Below, piece after piece: positions 35,055 through 44,563 of a stretch of 64,000 bases of DNA (position 1 is its first letter; each line of letters begins with the position of its first letter). A program made the translations under genes and the position numbers. The notes beneath the pieces are model-generated. The model was not told where the DNA came from. It ran no database searches and saw nothing but the letters and a program-made list of their open reading frames with translations. Source of the stretch: Flavobacterium sp. ENC (GTDB taxonomy: Bacteria > Bacteroidota > Bacteroidia > Flavobacteriales > Flavobacteriaceae); the NCBI RefSeq assembly GCF_020991415.1, contig NZ_JAJMOY010000001.1, positions 186,001 through 250,000 of the forward strand, given 5' to 3'.

Positions 35055-35093
35055 CAAAAAAGCAATACTCCTGACGGAGTATTGCTTTTTTTA
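35055..35093 (-). terminator. Terminator between the soluble pyrophosphatase and hppA genes
   Basis: AGCAATACTCC and GGAGTATTGCT form a perfect 11-base stem with poly-A and poly-T flanks, so the two pyrophosphatase genes are separate transcripts. Confidence 0.85.
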
Positions 35094-35112
35094 CAAAATA
35101 AGAGGCTTAAAA

Positions 35113-35643
35113 TTATTTAATACTAAATAATCCCTCTGGTTTGTTTTCGATATCGTTAAAACGCTTTGTACACTCGGCAATAATTGCAAATGCTTCGTTT
35201 ACATCTCCCCAACCTTCAACATCAACTTTTTTGTTTTCAAGATCTTTATAAACCTGGAAGAAATGCTCGATTTCTTTCAATAAGTGTGCGTTTATATCTG
35301 AAAGATCATTTAGTGAATTCCAGATTGGATCTGAAACCGGTACACAGATAATTTTTTCGTCTGGTCCTTTGTCATCTGCCATATGGAAAACACCAATTGG
35401 TTTTACTTCTATAACACATCCTGGAAAAGTTGGTTCGTTTATTAAAACCAATACATCAAGAGGATCACCGTCAAGAGCTAAAGTTTCAGGAATAAATCCG
35501 TAATCAGCCGGGTACATCATGGAAGAGAATAACATTCTGTCAAAACGCATTCTTTTAATTTCAAAATCGTACTCGTATTTATTTCTGCTTCCTCTTGGTA
35601 TTTCGATTAATACATCGAAAGTTGTTAGTTTGTCTGCGGTCAT
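35113..35643 (-). CDS. ppa: Inorganic pyrophosphatase (family I)
   Basis: The 176-residue soluble enzyme has the IEIPRGSRNKYEYD start region and the DGDPLDVLVL metal-binding signature near residues 60-70. It hydrolyses cytoplasmic pyrophosphate, as does its membrane-bound neighbour, which conserves the energy as an ion gradient. Confidence 0.96.
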   Translation of the reverse strand: MTADKLTTFDVLIEIPRGSRNKYEYDFEIKRMRFDRMLFSSMMYPADYGFIPETLALDGDPLDVLVLINEPTFPGCVIEVKPIGVFHMADDKGPDEKIICVPVSDPIWNSLNDLSDINAHLLKEIEHFFQVYKDLENKKVDVEGWGDVNEAFAIIAECTKRFNDIENKPEGLFSIK

Positions 35644-35753
35644 TTTTGTTTTTTATTATATCTTTAATTTCGGTTGCAAAAGTAACTAAAGAATCCTTTT
35701 TTACAATAAAAAAACAGGTTAAATGTCTGCTTTACCTTTTAAAAAACAATCAT

Positions 35754-36353
35754 TTAATAGGTAATTTTCCGATTTCGCTTATTTAAGTAATAATGCCATA
35801 GCAAATAGGTTGCATAAGAGCGATAAGGACTCCACTGCTGTGCATGAATTTCCATTTCAACTTTGTCATGAATATTCAATAATTCTTTGATGGTATTGAT
35901 CACTGCAATATCTCCAAGCGGAATTAAATCCGGTTCTTGTAAACAAAACATTAAATAGATGTCTATTGTCCAGTTTCCTATTCCTTTTAATTTAATGAGT
36001 TCTTCCCTGACCTGTTGTGCTGATTTTGTGGCTAAACTTTCAATATCCAATTCTTTGTTCAGAACGGCATCAGCCAGGATTTTAATATATTTTGTTTTTT
36101 GACGGCTCACGCCAAGACTTCTAAATTCCTCGTCTGGTAAAACCGACATTGTTTCGGGATTACAAGTTGTGTATGCTTTTATTTTTAAGAATGTGGCTTT
36201 CGCAGAATCAATGGAAACCTGCTGCTCGAGTATTAGCAACACCAAAGTTTCAAAACCCTGTGGACGTTTTGGAATTTGTGGTAATCCGTATTTCGTTATG
36301 ATTTCCTGAAATATTGGATTTTTACCGGAAAGAAAATCGATTGCTTCCTGCAT
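35754..36353 (-). CDS. DNA-3-methyladenine glycosylase (HhH-GPD family)
   Basis: This is a 199-residue HhH-GPD base-excision glycosylase. The hairpin LIKLKGIGNWTIDIYLMFCL is followed by PDLIPLGDIAVI, which holds the catalytic Asp. There are no C-terminal Cys ligands for an Fe-S cluster. It resembles AlkA-type 3-methyladenine glycosylases lacking the N-terminal domain. Confidence 0.87.
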   Translation of the reverse strand: MQEAIDFLSGKNPIFQEIITKYGLPQIPKRPQGFETLVLLILEQQVSIDSAKATFLKIKAYTTCNPETMSVLPDEEFRSLGVSRQKTKYIKILADAVLNKELDIESLATKSAQQVREELIKLKGIGNWTIDIYLMFCLQEPDLIPLGDIAVINTIKELLNIHDKVEMEIHAQQWSPYRSYATYLLWHYYLNKRNRKITY

Positions 36354-36389
36354 AAGTTGTGTAAGTCTTTCCCAAAATTAAATAAAAAT

Positions 36390-36740
36390 CATGCAGAGAC
36401 GGAAAGTTTTTTTGCTCGCAGATTTGGCAGATTAAGCTGTTTTAAAATTAATCACGCAAAGACGCAAAGGCGCAAAGTTTTTTGTACGCAGATTTTTAAT
36501 TACTTAATGCTTAAAAATACAAATAATAGAAAAAGAAACAGCAATAAAAATCCGTCCAATCTGCTCAATCTGCGGGAAATTAAGCTCTCTTAAAATTAAT
36601 CACGCAAGGACGCAGAGTCGCCAAGTTTTTTTATGCAGATTTAACGGATTCTATTTTTAACTATATAACCTGCGTTAATCCGTGTAATTTGTCAAATCCG
36701 TGTAAAACAATCTAAACTCCTATCGTTAATTAGAAATCAA
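36390..36740. repeat. CACGCAAAGACGCAAAG and GCAGATTT word-repeat region, no gene
   Basis: This gap of about 460 bases holds three degenerate blocks of atcacgcaaagacgcaaagg, gcagatttggcagatt and atccgtgtaa-like words (36,390-36,435; 36,449-36,500; 36,595-36,690). Open frames across it are low-complexity and have no plausible start context. I see nothing coding. Similar words occur at 46,124-46,150 and 59,060-59,075. Confidence 0.6.
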
Positions 36741-36741
36741 G

Positions 36742-36792
36742 AAAAAACGCCAGGCTGCAAGAAATAAAATCTGGCAACCTGACGTTTTTTTG
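36742..36792 (-). terminator. Terminator after the DUF5686 gene
   Basis: On the minus strand ACGTCAGGTTGC and GCAGCCTGGCGT form an imperfect 12-base stem (G-U pairs), followed by six T. Confidence 0.75.
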
Positions 36793-36814
36793 TGAGATTA
36801 TTTTAATCTAAATA

Positions 36815-39316
36815 TTAAAAATAGAATCCAAATGATCCTTTTACAGCAAATTTATTAGCATCAGGATTATTTAAATAACTGCCCCTCCAGGAGAAATCAA
36901 TACGGAATACCTTGAAGATATTTCCGATTCCTGCGTTATATTCCCAGTATACATTTTCCGGTGCCACATAAGGCTGGTCGGAAGCATTTATCGCTCTGTT
37001 GGCATTAGATATGGTTCCGTAAACTCCTTTTACCCCCACAAACTCTCTCCAGTTTAGTTTTCTCATAAACGGAATTCTGGCAAATAATCTTCCGCCAAAA
37101 TCATGATTCCATTGTAGTGTTGTATACTGATCTGTGATGAATTCGTAGAAATTTAAATTACTAAAGGTATTTTCTATCGTAAAATAAGTCTGGTTACCCG
37201 GAATTACGCTCATTAACCCTAACGGAATAGTCCCAAAAGTTTTTCCTGTTTCCAGAATAATATTCGATCTTCCTAACGGCCCTATAATAATAGGCTGTTT
37301 ATAAAACAACTGTATTTTTTCGTAAGCGAAATCACTTTGCATCACCCCTTTAAGTCCATAGCTGAAATTAACAAAGAAATGACTGAAAGGACTGTCTACC
37401 AAATCACGTTCTACTCCAAAACCAATTGTTTTTCGTTTTGGCATCAGTTCAAACTGAACATTGGCTTCAAACTGTTTTACTTCGCTTGCAACAACTCCGG
37501 CAGGATTTGCGGCAGTAGGCAGTGTGGTATAATAATCTAAACTAAATGTTGGTGATGCCGATGCTAAGGTCCTGTATGAAATACCGGCCTGAACTACAAA
37601 GTTTTTAATCGGTTCCATTTCTACCGAAACATTGCTCAGATTAATATTGGTCAGTTTTCCGTTACTTCCCGTTGTAAACAAGGCAGAAGAAGCAAAACTT
37701 CGCCCTAAAATATCATTTGTTGTCGTTAAGCTGGCACCGATCTGTTCGATGTCACGCCTGTTTCCTCCGGAGATAATAACGCGTTTTTGCTTATCGACCA
37801 TCCATTTTCCGGATGCTCCGTATTTGAATTTATGATCATCAAATCCATAAGCTGTATAAGCCTGCACACGCCAGGGATCATTTGGTCCGAAATAGGTTCG
37901 TCCACCTACCCGTACACGCAGACCTTCGACCTCATTATAACCAAATGTGGAGAAAATTGGTCCGTAATCAAAGTTTTTAAATTCGACGTAACCACTTCCT
38001 AAAATGGAGACCAAACTATATAGCTGCTTGAATCTTTTAACGGTTTGCAGGGTATCCAGCATTTTATAAATGCCCGCTTCATCTTTGTTTAGTTTTTCGA
38101 AACGATTCTCTTCCCAAAATTCAGGCGGTCGGTCATAGACGGCATTATCAATAAAATTGACTTCTTCTTTATAAAACTTTTCCGGTTTCGGGATATTAAA
38201 TTTATGATTTCGGAACAGGGTGGTTCGCTTACCGTAAACTCCTTTTGATTTTTCCTTTTTATTCAGGGCAAAATCAGACATCATATAATCACGGGTCAAT
38301 AGAAAAACAGAATCATTTTCTACCTCAAATTCCTGCTCAATATAAATATCTTTTACCCAGTTGATATTAGCGCTTTTAGTAACGCCCATATTGATTTTCT
38401 TGATGGCAAAAGTCGTATCGTTGACCCAGAAATCTCCTTTAAAGGTCAGTTCGTTTTTACGTCTCGGATAAAAAACAATGTTATAGCACCATTTTTTATC
38501 AATAAAAGCACTGTCTTTCAACACATAATTGTAAACATCAATTCCTGTTCTTGAGAGCGGGCTTGTAAAGCTTTTATCAAAAAATTTAAGGTGATTGTCG
38601 TAAATATTATAATCTGAATAAAGGTCTTTTACAAAAGCCAGAATTTGCTGATTTCCATTAAATCCGGATGTTTTGCTTCCGGTAATATTCTCTTTGGTTT
38701 TTTTAAGTTTATTGTCGCCATACACATCATACACCGATTCGTTGATGAAAATCGGCAGATACGTTTTTCCGGTAACATCAGAAGTATCCACATGATTAAA
38801 AACAAACTCCATTCCTTTGAAAAGTTTGTTTTTCATGAAAGCACTGTCAATCGTATTCATATCGAATTCGACTTTTTCGTACTTCTGCATTTGATACTGA
38901 TTGAACTGGTACAACCCGTTTTTACGCTTTCGTTCCCAGATTTTTCTCAGGATATCTAAGGCCGGATTGTTTTTCTTTGATGTTTTTCCGGTAAAAATTA
39001 CAACTTCATTAAGTGCCTCGGCTTCGCCCAAAACAATTTTAAAATCATAATTCACCGCTTTTTCCAAAGGAACTTCCTTATCTGAAAATCCTGCAGACGT
39101 AACCAGTAAAGCGGTATAAGTAACAGGTGATTCCAGATAAAAACGCCCATCCTCATTCGAAACAATTCCTGTATTGGAGCCTTTAAAAACCACATTAGCA
39201 AACGGGATCGGCTGATTGGATTTATCCAAAACAATTCCACTCACTTTAGTTTGTGCAGTAGCCATATTTGCAAATGCAAATACAAAAAAGAGGCTAAGTA
39301 AAATTAATCTTTTCAT
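36815..39316 (-). CDS. DUF5686 outer-membrane protein with carboxypeptidase-like N-terminal domain
   Basis: From ATG 39316 the 833-residue protein has a signal peptide (FFVFAFANMATAQ), a carboxypeptidase-regulatory-like beta-sandwich (VSGIVLDKSNQPIPFANVVFKG) and a long beta-rich region with barrel-like Tyr/Phe/Asn strands, ending GSFGFYF. The architecture is that of the Bacteroidota DUF5686 family, whose role is unknown. An upstream ATG at 39343 sits inside the preceding gene's terminator and is rejected. Confidence 0.85.
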   Translation of the reverse strand: MKRLILLSLFFVFAFANMATAQTKVSGIVLDKSNQPIPFANVVFKGSNTGIVSNEDGRFYLESPVTYTALLVTSAGFSDKEVPLEKAVNYDFKIVLGEAEALNEVVIFTGKTSKKNNPALDILRKIWERKRKNGLYQFNQYQMQKYEKVEFDMNTIDSAFMKNKLFKGMEFVFNHVDTSDVTGKTYLPIFINESVYDVYGDNKLKKTKENITGSKTSGFNGNQQILAFVKDLYSDYNIYDNHLKFFDKSFTSPLSRTGIDVYNYVLKDSAFIDKKWCYNIVFYPRRKNELTFKGDFWVNDTTFAIKKINMGVTKSANINWVKDIYIEQEFEVENDSVFLLTRDYMMSDFALNKKEKSKGVYGKRTTLFRNHKFNIPKPEKFYKEEVNFIDNAVYDRPPEFWEENRFEKLNKDEAGIYKMLDTLQTVKRFKQLYSLVSILGSGYVEFKNFDYGPIFSTFGYNEVEGLRVRVGGRTYFGPNDPWRVQAYTAYGFDDHKFKYGASGKWMVDKQKRVIISGGNRRDIEQIGASLTTTNDILGRSFASSALFTTGSNGKLTNINLSNVSVEMEPIKNFVVQAGISYRTLASASPTFSLDYYTTLPTAANPAGVVASEVKQFEANVQFELMPKRKTIGFGVERDLVDSPFSHFFVNFSYGLKGVMQSDFAYEKIQLFYKQPIIIGPLGRSNIILETGKTFGTIPLGLMSVIPGNQTYFTIENTFSNLNFYEFITDQYTTLQWNHDFGGRLFARIPFMRKLNWREFVGVKGVYGTISNANRAINASDQPYVAPENVYWEYNAGIGNIFKVFRIDFSWRGSYLNNPDANKFAVKGSFGFYF

Positions 39317-39326
39317 AATCCGGCAA

Positions 39327-39366
39327 AAAAAAAACTTCATCAATTAATTATGACTGATGAAGTTTT
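39327..39366 (-). terminator. Terminator after the pyruvate dehydrogenase beta gene
   Basis: On the minus strand AAACTTCATCA and TGATGAAGTTT flank a 12-base loop, followed by a long T-run. Confidence 0.85.
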
Positions 39367-39385
39367 ATAAGTATTGTTTATTGAA

Positions 39386-40363
39386 CTATTTGTACATTAC
39401 TTTTTTTACTGCTTTTACTACATCAGCTGCGTTTGGCAACCAGTCTTTTAGTAAAACAGGAGAGTAAGGTGCAGGAGTATCTGCCGTTGTAATACGCTGA
39501 ATTGGCGCATCAAGGAAATCGAAAGCCTGTTCCTGAACGATATAAGTGATTTCAGAAGAAATACTTGCAAATGGCCATGCTTCTTCTAAAATTACCAAAC
39601 GGTTTGTCTTTTTAACAGAAGTAAGAATAGCATCTTTATCCATTGGACGTACTGTTCTTAAATCGATAATTTCACATGAAATCCCTTCTTTTGCCAATTC
39701 ATCAGCAGCGATAAAAGCTTCTTTGATAATTTTTCCGAAAGAAACAATAGTAACATCTTTTCCTTCACGTTTCACATCAGCAACTCCCAATGGAATTGTG
39801 TATTCTCCGTCCGGCACTTCACCTTTGTCACCATACATTTGCTCAGATTCCATAAAAATTACAGGATCATTATCACGAATAGCCGATTTTAAAAGCCCTT
39901 TTGCATCATAAGGAGTAGAAGGCACGACTACTTTAAGACCCGGAGTATTGGCAAACCAGTTTTCTAAAGCCTGAGAGTGAGTTGCTCCTAACTGTCCTGC
40001 AGAAGCAGTTGGTCCGCGGAAAACGATAGGCACATTAAATTGCCCACCAGTCATCTGACGCATTTTAGCAGCGTTATTTATAATCTGATCAATACCAACT
40101 AAACAGAAGTTGAAAGTCATATATTCTACGATCGGACGACAGCCATTCATTGCTGATCCTACTGCGATTCCTGTAAAACCAAGCTCTGCAATCGGAGTAT
40201 CAATTACTCTTTTTTCGCCAAACTCAGCAAGCATTCCTTTTGAAGCTTTGTAAGCTCCGTTGTATTCTGCAACTTCTTCGCCCATTAAATATATGGATTC
40301 ATCGTGACGCATTTCTTCGCTCATCGCTTCACAAATGGCCTCTCTAAATTGTATTGTTCTCAT
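39386..40363 (-). CDS. pdhB: Pyruvate dehydrogenase E1 component, beta subunit
   Basis: The 325-residue protein is the E1-beta transketolase C-terminal type: MRTIQFREAICEAMSEEMRHD, IAELGFTGIAVGSAMNGCRPIVEYMTFNF, and EAWPFASISSEI near residue 262. It forms the thiamine-diphosphate enzyme with an alpha subunit that is not encoded next to it here. A branched-chain oxoacid role is possible but less likely. Confidence 0.9.
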   Translation of the reverse strand: MRTIQFREAICEAMSEEMRHDESIYLMGEEVAEYNGAYKASKGMLAEFGEKRVIDTPIAELGFTGIAVGSAMNGCRPIVEYMTFNFCLVGIDQIINNAAKMRQMTGGQFNVPIVFRGPTASAGQLGATHSQALENWFANTPGLKVVVPSTPYDAKGLLKSAIRDNDPVIFMESEQMYGDKGEVPDGEYTIPLGVADVKREGKDVTIVSFGKIIKEAFIAADELAKEGISCEIIDLRTVRPMDKDAILTSVKKTNRLVILEEAWPFASISSEITYIVQEQAFDFLDAPIQRITTADTPAPYSPVLLKDWLPNAADVVKAVKKVMYK

Positions 40364-40799
40364 ATTTATATTGTATGTTGAATTTTCTGAAGAGCAAAAA
40401 TAAATATTTTAAATAACTTAAAAGCATAAATTGAATTTAAAATCACACTAACTTCCCTATCGATTTAGGTTTTAACTTTTAAAAATATATTATGCTGTTT
40501 ACGAAATCGATGTAATTCCCGTTTTTTTTATTCCGCTGTCCTTTTACACAAACTTTGGTGTATTTGTTTCTTTTAAATGGTACCCGCATTGATTCTCCTA
40601 AATTAAACAGGAATAATTGCGGTAATTCAGCCACTGCAAACCTGCTCTGCTTTGCAAAATTCCTAAGAATCAGTCATAATCAGTACATTTTCATTTTTGT
40701 TTTTCGATGAAAAGCCGTCAAAAATCCGGAATCTTCGAAAACGTAATAGTTTTTAAAAAATATTATGCATGCATAGTATATTATTCCAATTTTAATTTC
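40364..40799. other. Intergenic region between divergent pdhB and etfB
   Basis: About 477 bases between divergent genes show no supportable ORF or RNA gene. The only structured site seen is the palindrome at 40,764-40,775 next to the etfB promoter. Confidence 0.5.
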
Positions 40800-40807
40800 T
40801 AAATTTG
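40764..40807 (+). promoter_or_regulatory. etfB promoter region with a 12-base palindrome
   Basis: TATGCATGCATA (40,764-40,775) is a perfect palindrome lying about where the -33 element should be. The -7 element TAAATTTG (40,800-40,807) is a full consensus match. This is an operator-like arrangement. Confidence 0.5.
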
Positions 40808-40840
40808 TAAAAGAATATTATAAATATAAATTATATACTT

Positions 40841-41587
40841 ATGAAAATATTAGTTTGCATCAGCCATGTGCCTGATACTACTTCAAAAATTAACTTCTCA
40901 AATGGTGACTCAGAATTCGATACCAATGGTGTACAATATGTGATTAATCCTAATGACGAGTTTGGTTTAACACGTGCGATCTGGTTTCAGGAGCAACAAG
41001 GCGCTACTGTAACTGTCGTAAATGTTGGAGGTCCTGATACTGAACCAACTTTACGTAAAGCGCTTGCTATTGGTGCAAATGAAGCTATTCGCGTAAATGC
41101 AAACCCAACTGATGGTTTTTTTGTTGCAAAGCAATTGGCTGAAGTAATTAAAACCGGTGGTTACGATTTAGTAATCGCAGGAAAAGAATCTTTAGATTAT
41201 AATGGCGGAATGGTTCCGGGAATGATTGCAGGAATTTTAGGTTCTAACTTCCTAAACTCTTGTACAAGTGTAACTGTTGAAGGAAATAACGTGAAAGCGG
41301 TTCGTGAAATTGATGGTGGAAAAGAAACCGTAAGCACTACTTTGCCTTTGATTATCGGAGGTCAGAAAGGTCTTGTTGAAGAAAAAGATTTACGTATCCC
41401 GAACATGAGAGGAATTATGACAGCAAGAACCAAAGCCCTGACTATTCTTGAGCCGGTTGACGCTCCCGTAAATACAAAAGCAGTGAAATTTGAAAAACCA
41501 GCTCCTAAATCAGCAGTGAAATTAGTTTCTCCTGATAATCTGGATGAGTTAGTTAATTTATTACACAACGAGGCTAAGGTGATTTAA
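40841..41587 (+). CDS. etfB: Electron transfer flavoprotein, beta subunit
   Basis: The 248-residue protein has MKILVCISHVPDTTSKI, AGKESLDYNGGMVPGMIAGILG and the family's C-terminal region DLRIPNMRGIMTARTKAL. With EtfA it carries electrons from acyl-CoA dehydrogenases to the quinone pool. etfA follows after a repeat-filled gap. Confidence 0.96.
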   Translation: MKILVCISHVPDTTSKINFSNGDSEFDTNGVQYVINPNDEFGLTRAIWFQEQQGATVTVVNVGGPDTEPTLRKALAIGANEAIRVNANPTDGFFVAKQLAEVIKTGGYDLVIAGKESLDYNGGMVPGMIAGILGSNFLNSCTSVTVEGNNVKAVREIDGGKETVSTTLPLIIGGQKGLVEEKDLRIPNMRGIMTARTKALTILEPVDAPVNTKAVKFEKPAPKSAVKLVSPDNLDELVNLLHNEAKVI

Positions 41588-41729
41588 GATTGTAGAATAT
41601 AGATTTTAGATTGCTGATAGCAATGCAAAATCTAAAACTCAACATTTGATTCACTTCAAATCTAAAATCAATAATCATTTTAGATTTCAATTTTTAAAAT
41701 CTGAAATCTAAAATCTAAAATCTAAAATT
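41588..41729. repeat. TAGATTTTAGATT / AAATCTAAAATC word repeats
   Basis: The gap between etfB and etfA is almost wholly built of tagatttt words and their complements (for example gaaatctaaaatctaaaatc), so it could fold on itself. This places a long repetitive spacer inside an otherwise obvious two-gene operon. Confidence 0.65.
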
Positions 41730-41732
41730 ATT

Positions 41733-42701
41733 ATGTCAATATTAATATATGCAGAATCTGCAGAAGGAAAATTTAAAAAAGTTGCTTTTGAATTAGCTTC
41801 TTATGCTAAAAAGGTAGCTGAATCTTTAGGAACAACCGTAACCGCTTTAACTATAAACACTAGTGATGTAAGCGAATTATCAAAATACGGAGTTGATAAA
41901 GTATTGAAAGTAAACAATGACAAATTAGCTGGTTTTACGGCTAAAGCTTACGCTGATGTAATCAAACAAGCGGCTCAGAAAGAAGGAACAAAATTAGTTT
42001 TACTATCTTCTACAACAGACAGTATCTACCTTTCTTCACTTGTGGCTGTATCTCTGGAAGCTGGTTTTGCTTCCAATGTGGTTGGTTTACCAGTGAGCAC
42101 TTCACCATTTCAGGTGAAAAGAAATGCGTTCTCGAACAAAGCTTTCAATATTACACAAATCGACACGGATGTAAAAGTTCTTGGTCTGGCTAAAAACTCG
42201 TACGGAATTTTCGAAAGCGCAGGATCTGCAACAGAAGAAGATTTTAATCCTACGATCGGTGATAACGATTTTGGCGTAAAAGTAGAATCTGTAGAAAAAG
42301 TAACCGGAAAAGTTTCTATCGCTGATGCTGATGTAGTAGTTTCAGGAGGCCGTGGATTGAAAGGTCCTGAGAACTGGGGATTAGTGGAAGATTTAGCGGC
42401 TGTTTTGGGCGCTGCAACTGCCTGTTCTAAACCAGTTTCTGATTTAGGATGGAGACCTCACAGCGAACACGTTGGCCAAACAGGAAAACCAGTTGCAACC
42501 AATCTTTATATCGCAATCGGTATTTCGGGAGCAATCCAGCATATTGCGGGTATTAACTCCTCAAAAGTAAAAGTAGTAATCAATAATGATCCTGAGGCTC
42601 CTTTCTTTAAAGTAGCTGACTATGGTGTTGTAGGTGATGCTTTTGAAATTGTACCAAAATTGATTGAGAAATTAAAAGCCTTTAAAGCACAACACTCTTA
42701 G
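41733..42701 (+). CDS. etfA: Electron transfer flavoprotein, alpha subunit
   Basis: The 322-residue protein has the C-terminal FAD-binding signature (YIAIGISGAIQHIAGINSSKVKVVINNDPEAPFF) and VVSGGRGLKGPENW. It is the partner of the etfB product. Confidence 0.96.
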   Translation: MSILIYAESAEGKFKKVAFELASYAKKVAESLGTTVTALTINTSDVSELSKYGVDKVLKVNNDKLAGFTAKAYADVIKQAAQKEGTKLVLLSSTTDSIYLSSLVAVSLEAGFASNVVGLPVSTSPFQVKRNAFSNKAFNITQIDTDVKVLGLAKNSYGIFESAGSATEEDFNPTIGDNDFGVKVESVEKVTGKVSIADADVVVSGGRGLKGPENWGLVEDLAAVLGAATACSKPVSDLGWRPHSEHVGQTGKPVATNLYIAIGISGAIQHIAGINSSKVKVVINNDPEAPFFKVADYGVVGDAFEIVPKLIEKLKAFKAQHS

Positions 42702-42725
42702 AAATAAAATTCTCTATAAAAATAT

Positions 42726-42776
42726 AGCTGCCTAAAAACAAGATAATCGTATCTTTGTTTTAGGTAGCTTTTTTGT
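42726..42776 (+). terminator. Terminator after etfA
   Basis: AGCTGCCTAAAAACAAAG-type stem: agctgcctaaaaacaagat pairs with atctttgttttaggtagct, followed by six T. Confidence 0.8.
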
Positions 42777-42866
42777 TCCATATTTTTTGATTAAAATTGC
42801 ACCTTTATTTTTCAATCAAAAAAAGTATTAAAATGAGGCATTAATTGCCCTTTTTTACCCACATAT

Positions 42867-43490
42867 ATGAGTCTAGTAAAACTATCCATAAAAGGAATAT
42901 CGTACAGTCAAACTCAAAATGGCGCTTATGCCCTTATTTTGAATGAAGTTGATGGCGAAAGAAAACTTCCGATCGTAATTGGTGCTTTTGAAGCCCAGTC
43001 GATCGCTATTGCCTTAGAAAAAGAAATAAAACCTCCACGCCCGCTGACACACGATTTATTCAAAAACTTCGCTGAAAGATTTGATATTGTAGTGAAACAA
43101 GTTATTATCCATAAACTTGTCGACGGTGTTTTTTACTCCAGCTTAATCTGTGAAAGGGATAAAATCGAAGAAATCATCGATGCCAGAACATCTGATGCCA
43201 TAGCTTTGGCATTGCGTTTTAATGCTCCTATTTTTACGTATAAAAACATCCTGGATAAGGCTGGAATTTATCTGAAATCAAATTCTGCAGAGACAGATCA
43301 GGGCGCTCAGGAAATAGATGATGTGTTATCAAATCCGGAGACTTTTGGACGTGAGGAAGAAAGCAACCAATCCGGTGATGTGTATGCAAAACACAGCCTG
43401 CAGGAATTAAACGATCTTTTAGATCAGGCAGTTTCTCAGGAAGATTATGAAAAAGCAGCAAAAATCAGAGACGAAATCTCGAAACGTTAA
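42867..43490 (+). CDS. Bifunctional nuclease-family protein with UVR domain
   Basis: The 207-residue protein has a DUF151 domain (about residues 1-135; LPIVIGAFEAQSIAIALE, ARTSDAIALALRFNAPIF) and a C-terminal UVR-type helical hairpin (LQELNDLLDQAVSQEDYEKA). DUF151 proteins have been reported with nuclease activity; the UVR motif may bind a UvrA/ClpC-like partner. No operon partner is evident. Confidence 0.88.
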   Translation: MSLVKLSIKGISYSQTQNGAYALILNEVDGERKLPIVIGAFEAQSIAIALEKEIKPPRPLTHDLFKNFAERFDIVVKQVIIHKLVDGVFYSSLICERDKIEEIIDARTSDAIALALRFNAPIFTYKNILDKAGIYLKSNSAETDQGAQEIDDVLSNPETFGREEESNQSGDVYAKHSLQELNDLLDQAVSQEDYEKAAKIRDEISKR

Positions 43491-43494
43491 CGCA

Positions 43495-43678
43495 TTACAT
43501 TATAGAATGCATTACGCTATAAGCTTTAGGCAGTAAGCAAAGGAGATTAAAGATCAATGTAAGCAGCAAGCTTAAAGCTTAAAGCCTACAGCATAAAGCA
43601 AAAGCAAACGAGATTAAAGATCAAACTGTAAGCAGCAAGCTTAAAGCTTAAAGCCTACAGCATAAATCATAAAGCAAT
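43495..43678. repeat. Tandem 55-base direct repeat of AAGCTTAAAGC words
   Basis: Two near-identical copies (43,543-43,597 and 43,610-43,666) begin gagattaaagatcaa, continue gtaagcagcaagcttaaagc and end agcctacagcataaa. They fill the gap upstream of thyA together with more degenerate copies. It is the same word family as at 1,121-1,216. Confidence 0.75.
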
Positions 43679-43679
43679 C

Positions 43680-44531
43680 ATGAAGCAATACTTAGATTTA
43701 GTAAAACATGTTTTAGAAAACGGCAACCAAAAAGGAGACCGTACAGGAACCGGAACAAAAAGTGTTTTTGGATACCAGATGCGTTTTGATTTAAGTGAAG
43801 GTTTCCCAATGGTTACGACCAAAAAATTACACTTAAAATCGATCATTTACGAATTGCTCTGGTTTTTAAAAGGCGATACCAATATTAAATATCTACAGGA
43901 AAACGGAGTTAAAATCTGGGATGCCTGGGCCGATTCAAACGGAGATCTGGGACCTGTTTACGGACATCAGTGGCGTAACTGGAACAGTGAGGAAATCGAT
44001 CAGATTTCGGAATTAATTACGGAATTAAAAACAAATCCGAACAGCAGGAGAATGCTTGTTTCCGCATGGAATCCTTCAGTTTTACCCGATACAAAAAAAT
44101 CATTTGAAGAAAATGTAGCCAACAACAAAGCTGCATTGCCTCCGTGCCATGCTTTTTTTCAGTTTTATGTGACGAGCCCCGATATTGAAAAAGGAGAAAC
44201 GAAAGGAAAATTATCGTGCCAGCTATACCAGCGAAGTGCTGATATATTTTTGGGAGTTCCGTTCAACATTGCTTCTTATGCGCTTTTAACCATGATGATT
44301 GCACAGGTTTGCGATTTAGAGTATGGTGAATTCATTCACACTTTTGGAGATGCGCATATCTATAACAATCATTTTGAACAATTGGAATTGCAATTGACGC
44401 GTGAACCGAAACCATTACCAAAAATGATTTTAAATCCGGAGATCAGGAATATTTTTGATTTTGACTATAATGATTTTACACTTTTAGAGTACGAGCCGCA
44501 CGCCGGCATAAAAGGAAGTGTTGCCGTATAA
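43680..44531 (+). CDS. thyA: Thymidylate synthase
   Basis: The 283-residue enzyme methylates dUMP using methylene-tetrahydrofolate. It has [18 protein letters not shown], the nucleophile in [13 protein letters not shown], and [20 protein letters not shown]. It is about 20 residues longer than the 264-residue E. coli type owing to two inserts flanking the active-site Cys ([14 protein letters not shown], and [10 protein letters not shown]). folA lies about 950 bases downstream on the same strand. Confidence 0.96.
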   Translation: MKQYLDLVKHVLENGNQKGDRTGTGTKSVFGYQMRFDLSEGFPMVTTKKLHLKSIIYELLWFLKGDTNIKYLQENGVKIWDAWADSNGDLGPVYGHQWRNWNSEEIDQISELITELKTNPNSRRMLVSAWNPSVLPDTKKSFEENVANNKAALPPCHAFFQFYVTSPDIEKGETKGKLSCQLYQRSADIFLGVPFNIASYALLTMMIAQVCDLEYGEFIHTFGDAHIYNNHFEQLELQLTREPKPLPKMILNPEIRNIFDFDYNDFTLLEYEPHAGIKGSVAV

Positions 44532-44536
44532 GATAT

Positions 44537-44563
44537 AAAATCCGCTTTTTAGCGGATTTTTTT
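44537..44563. terminator. Bidirectional terminator between thyA and the CBM48 gene
   Basis: AAATCCGCT, TTTT, AGCGGATTT with T-runs, between convergent genes. Confidence 0.85.

Noticed and set aside
36357..36593. 78-residue plus-strand frame in the repeat gap
   Set aside because: It is composed of repeat words (cacgcaaagacgc and similar) with no family resemblance and no promoter or start context.
39317..39343. Upstream ATG start for the DUF5686 protein
   Set aside because: It lies in the terminator hairpin of the preceding gene and would put a charged stretch before the signal peptide.
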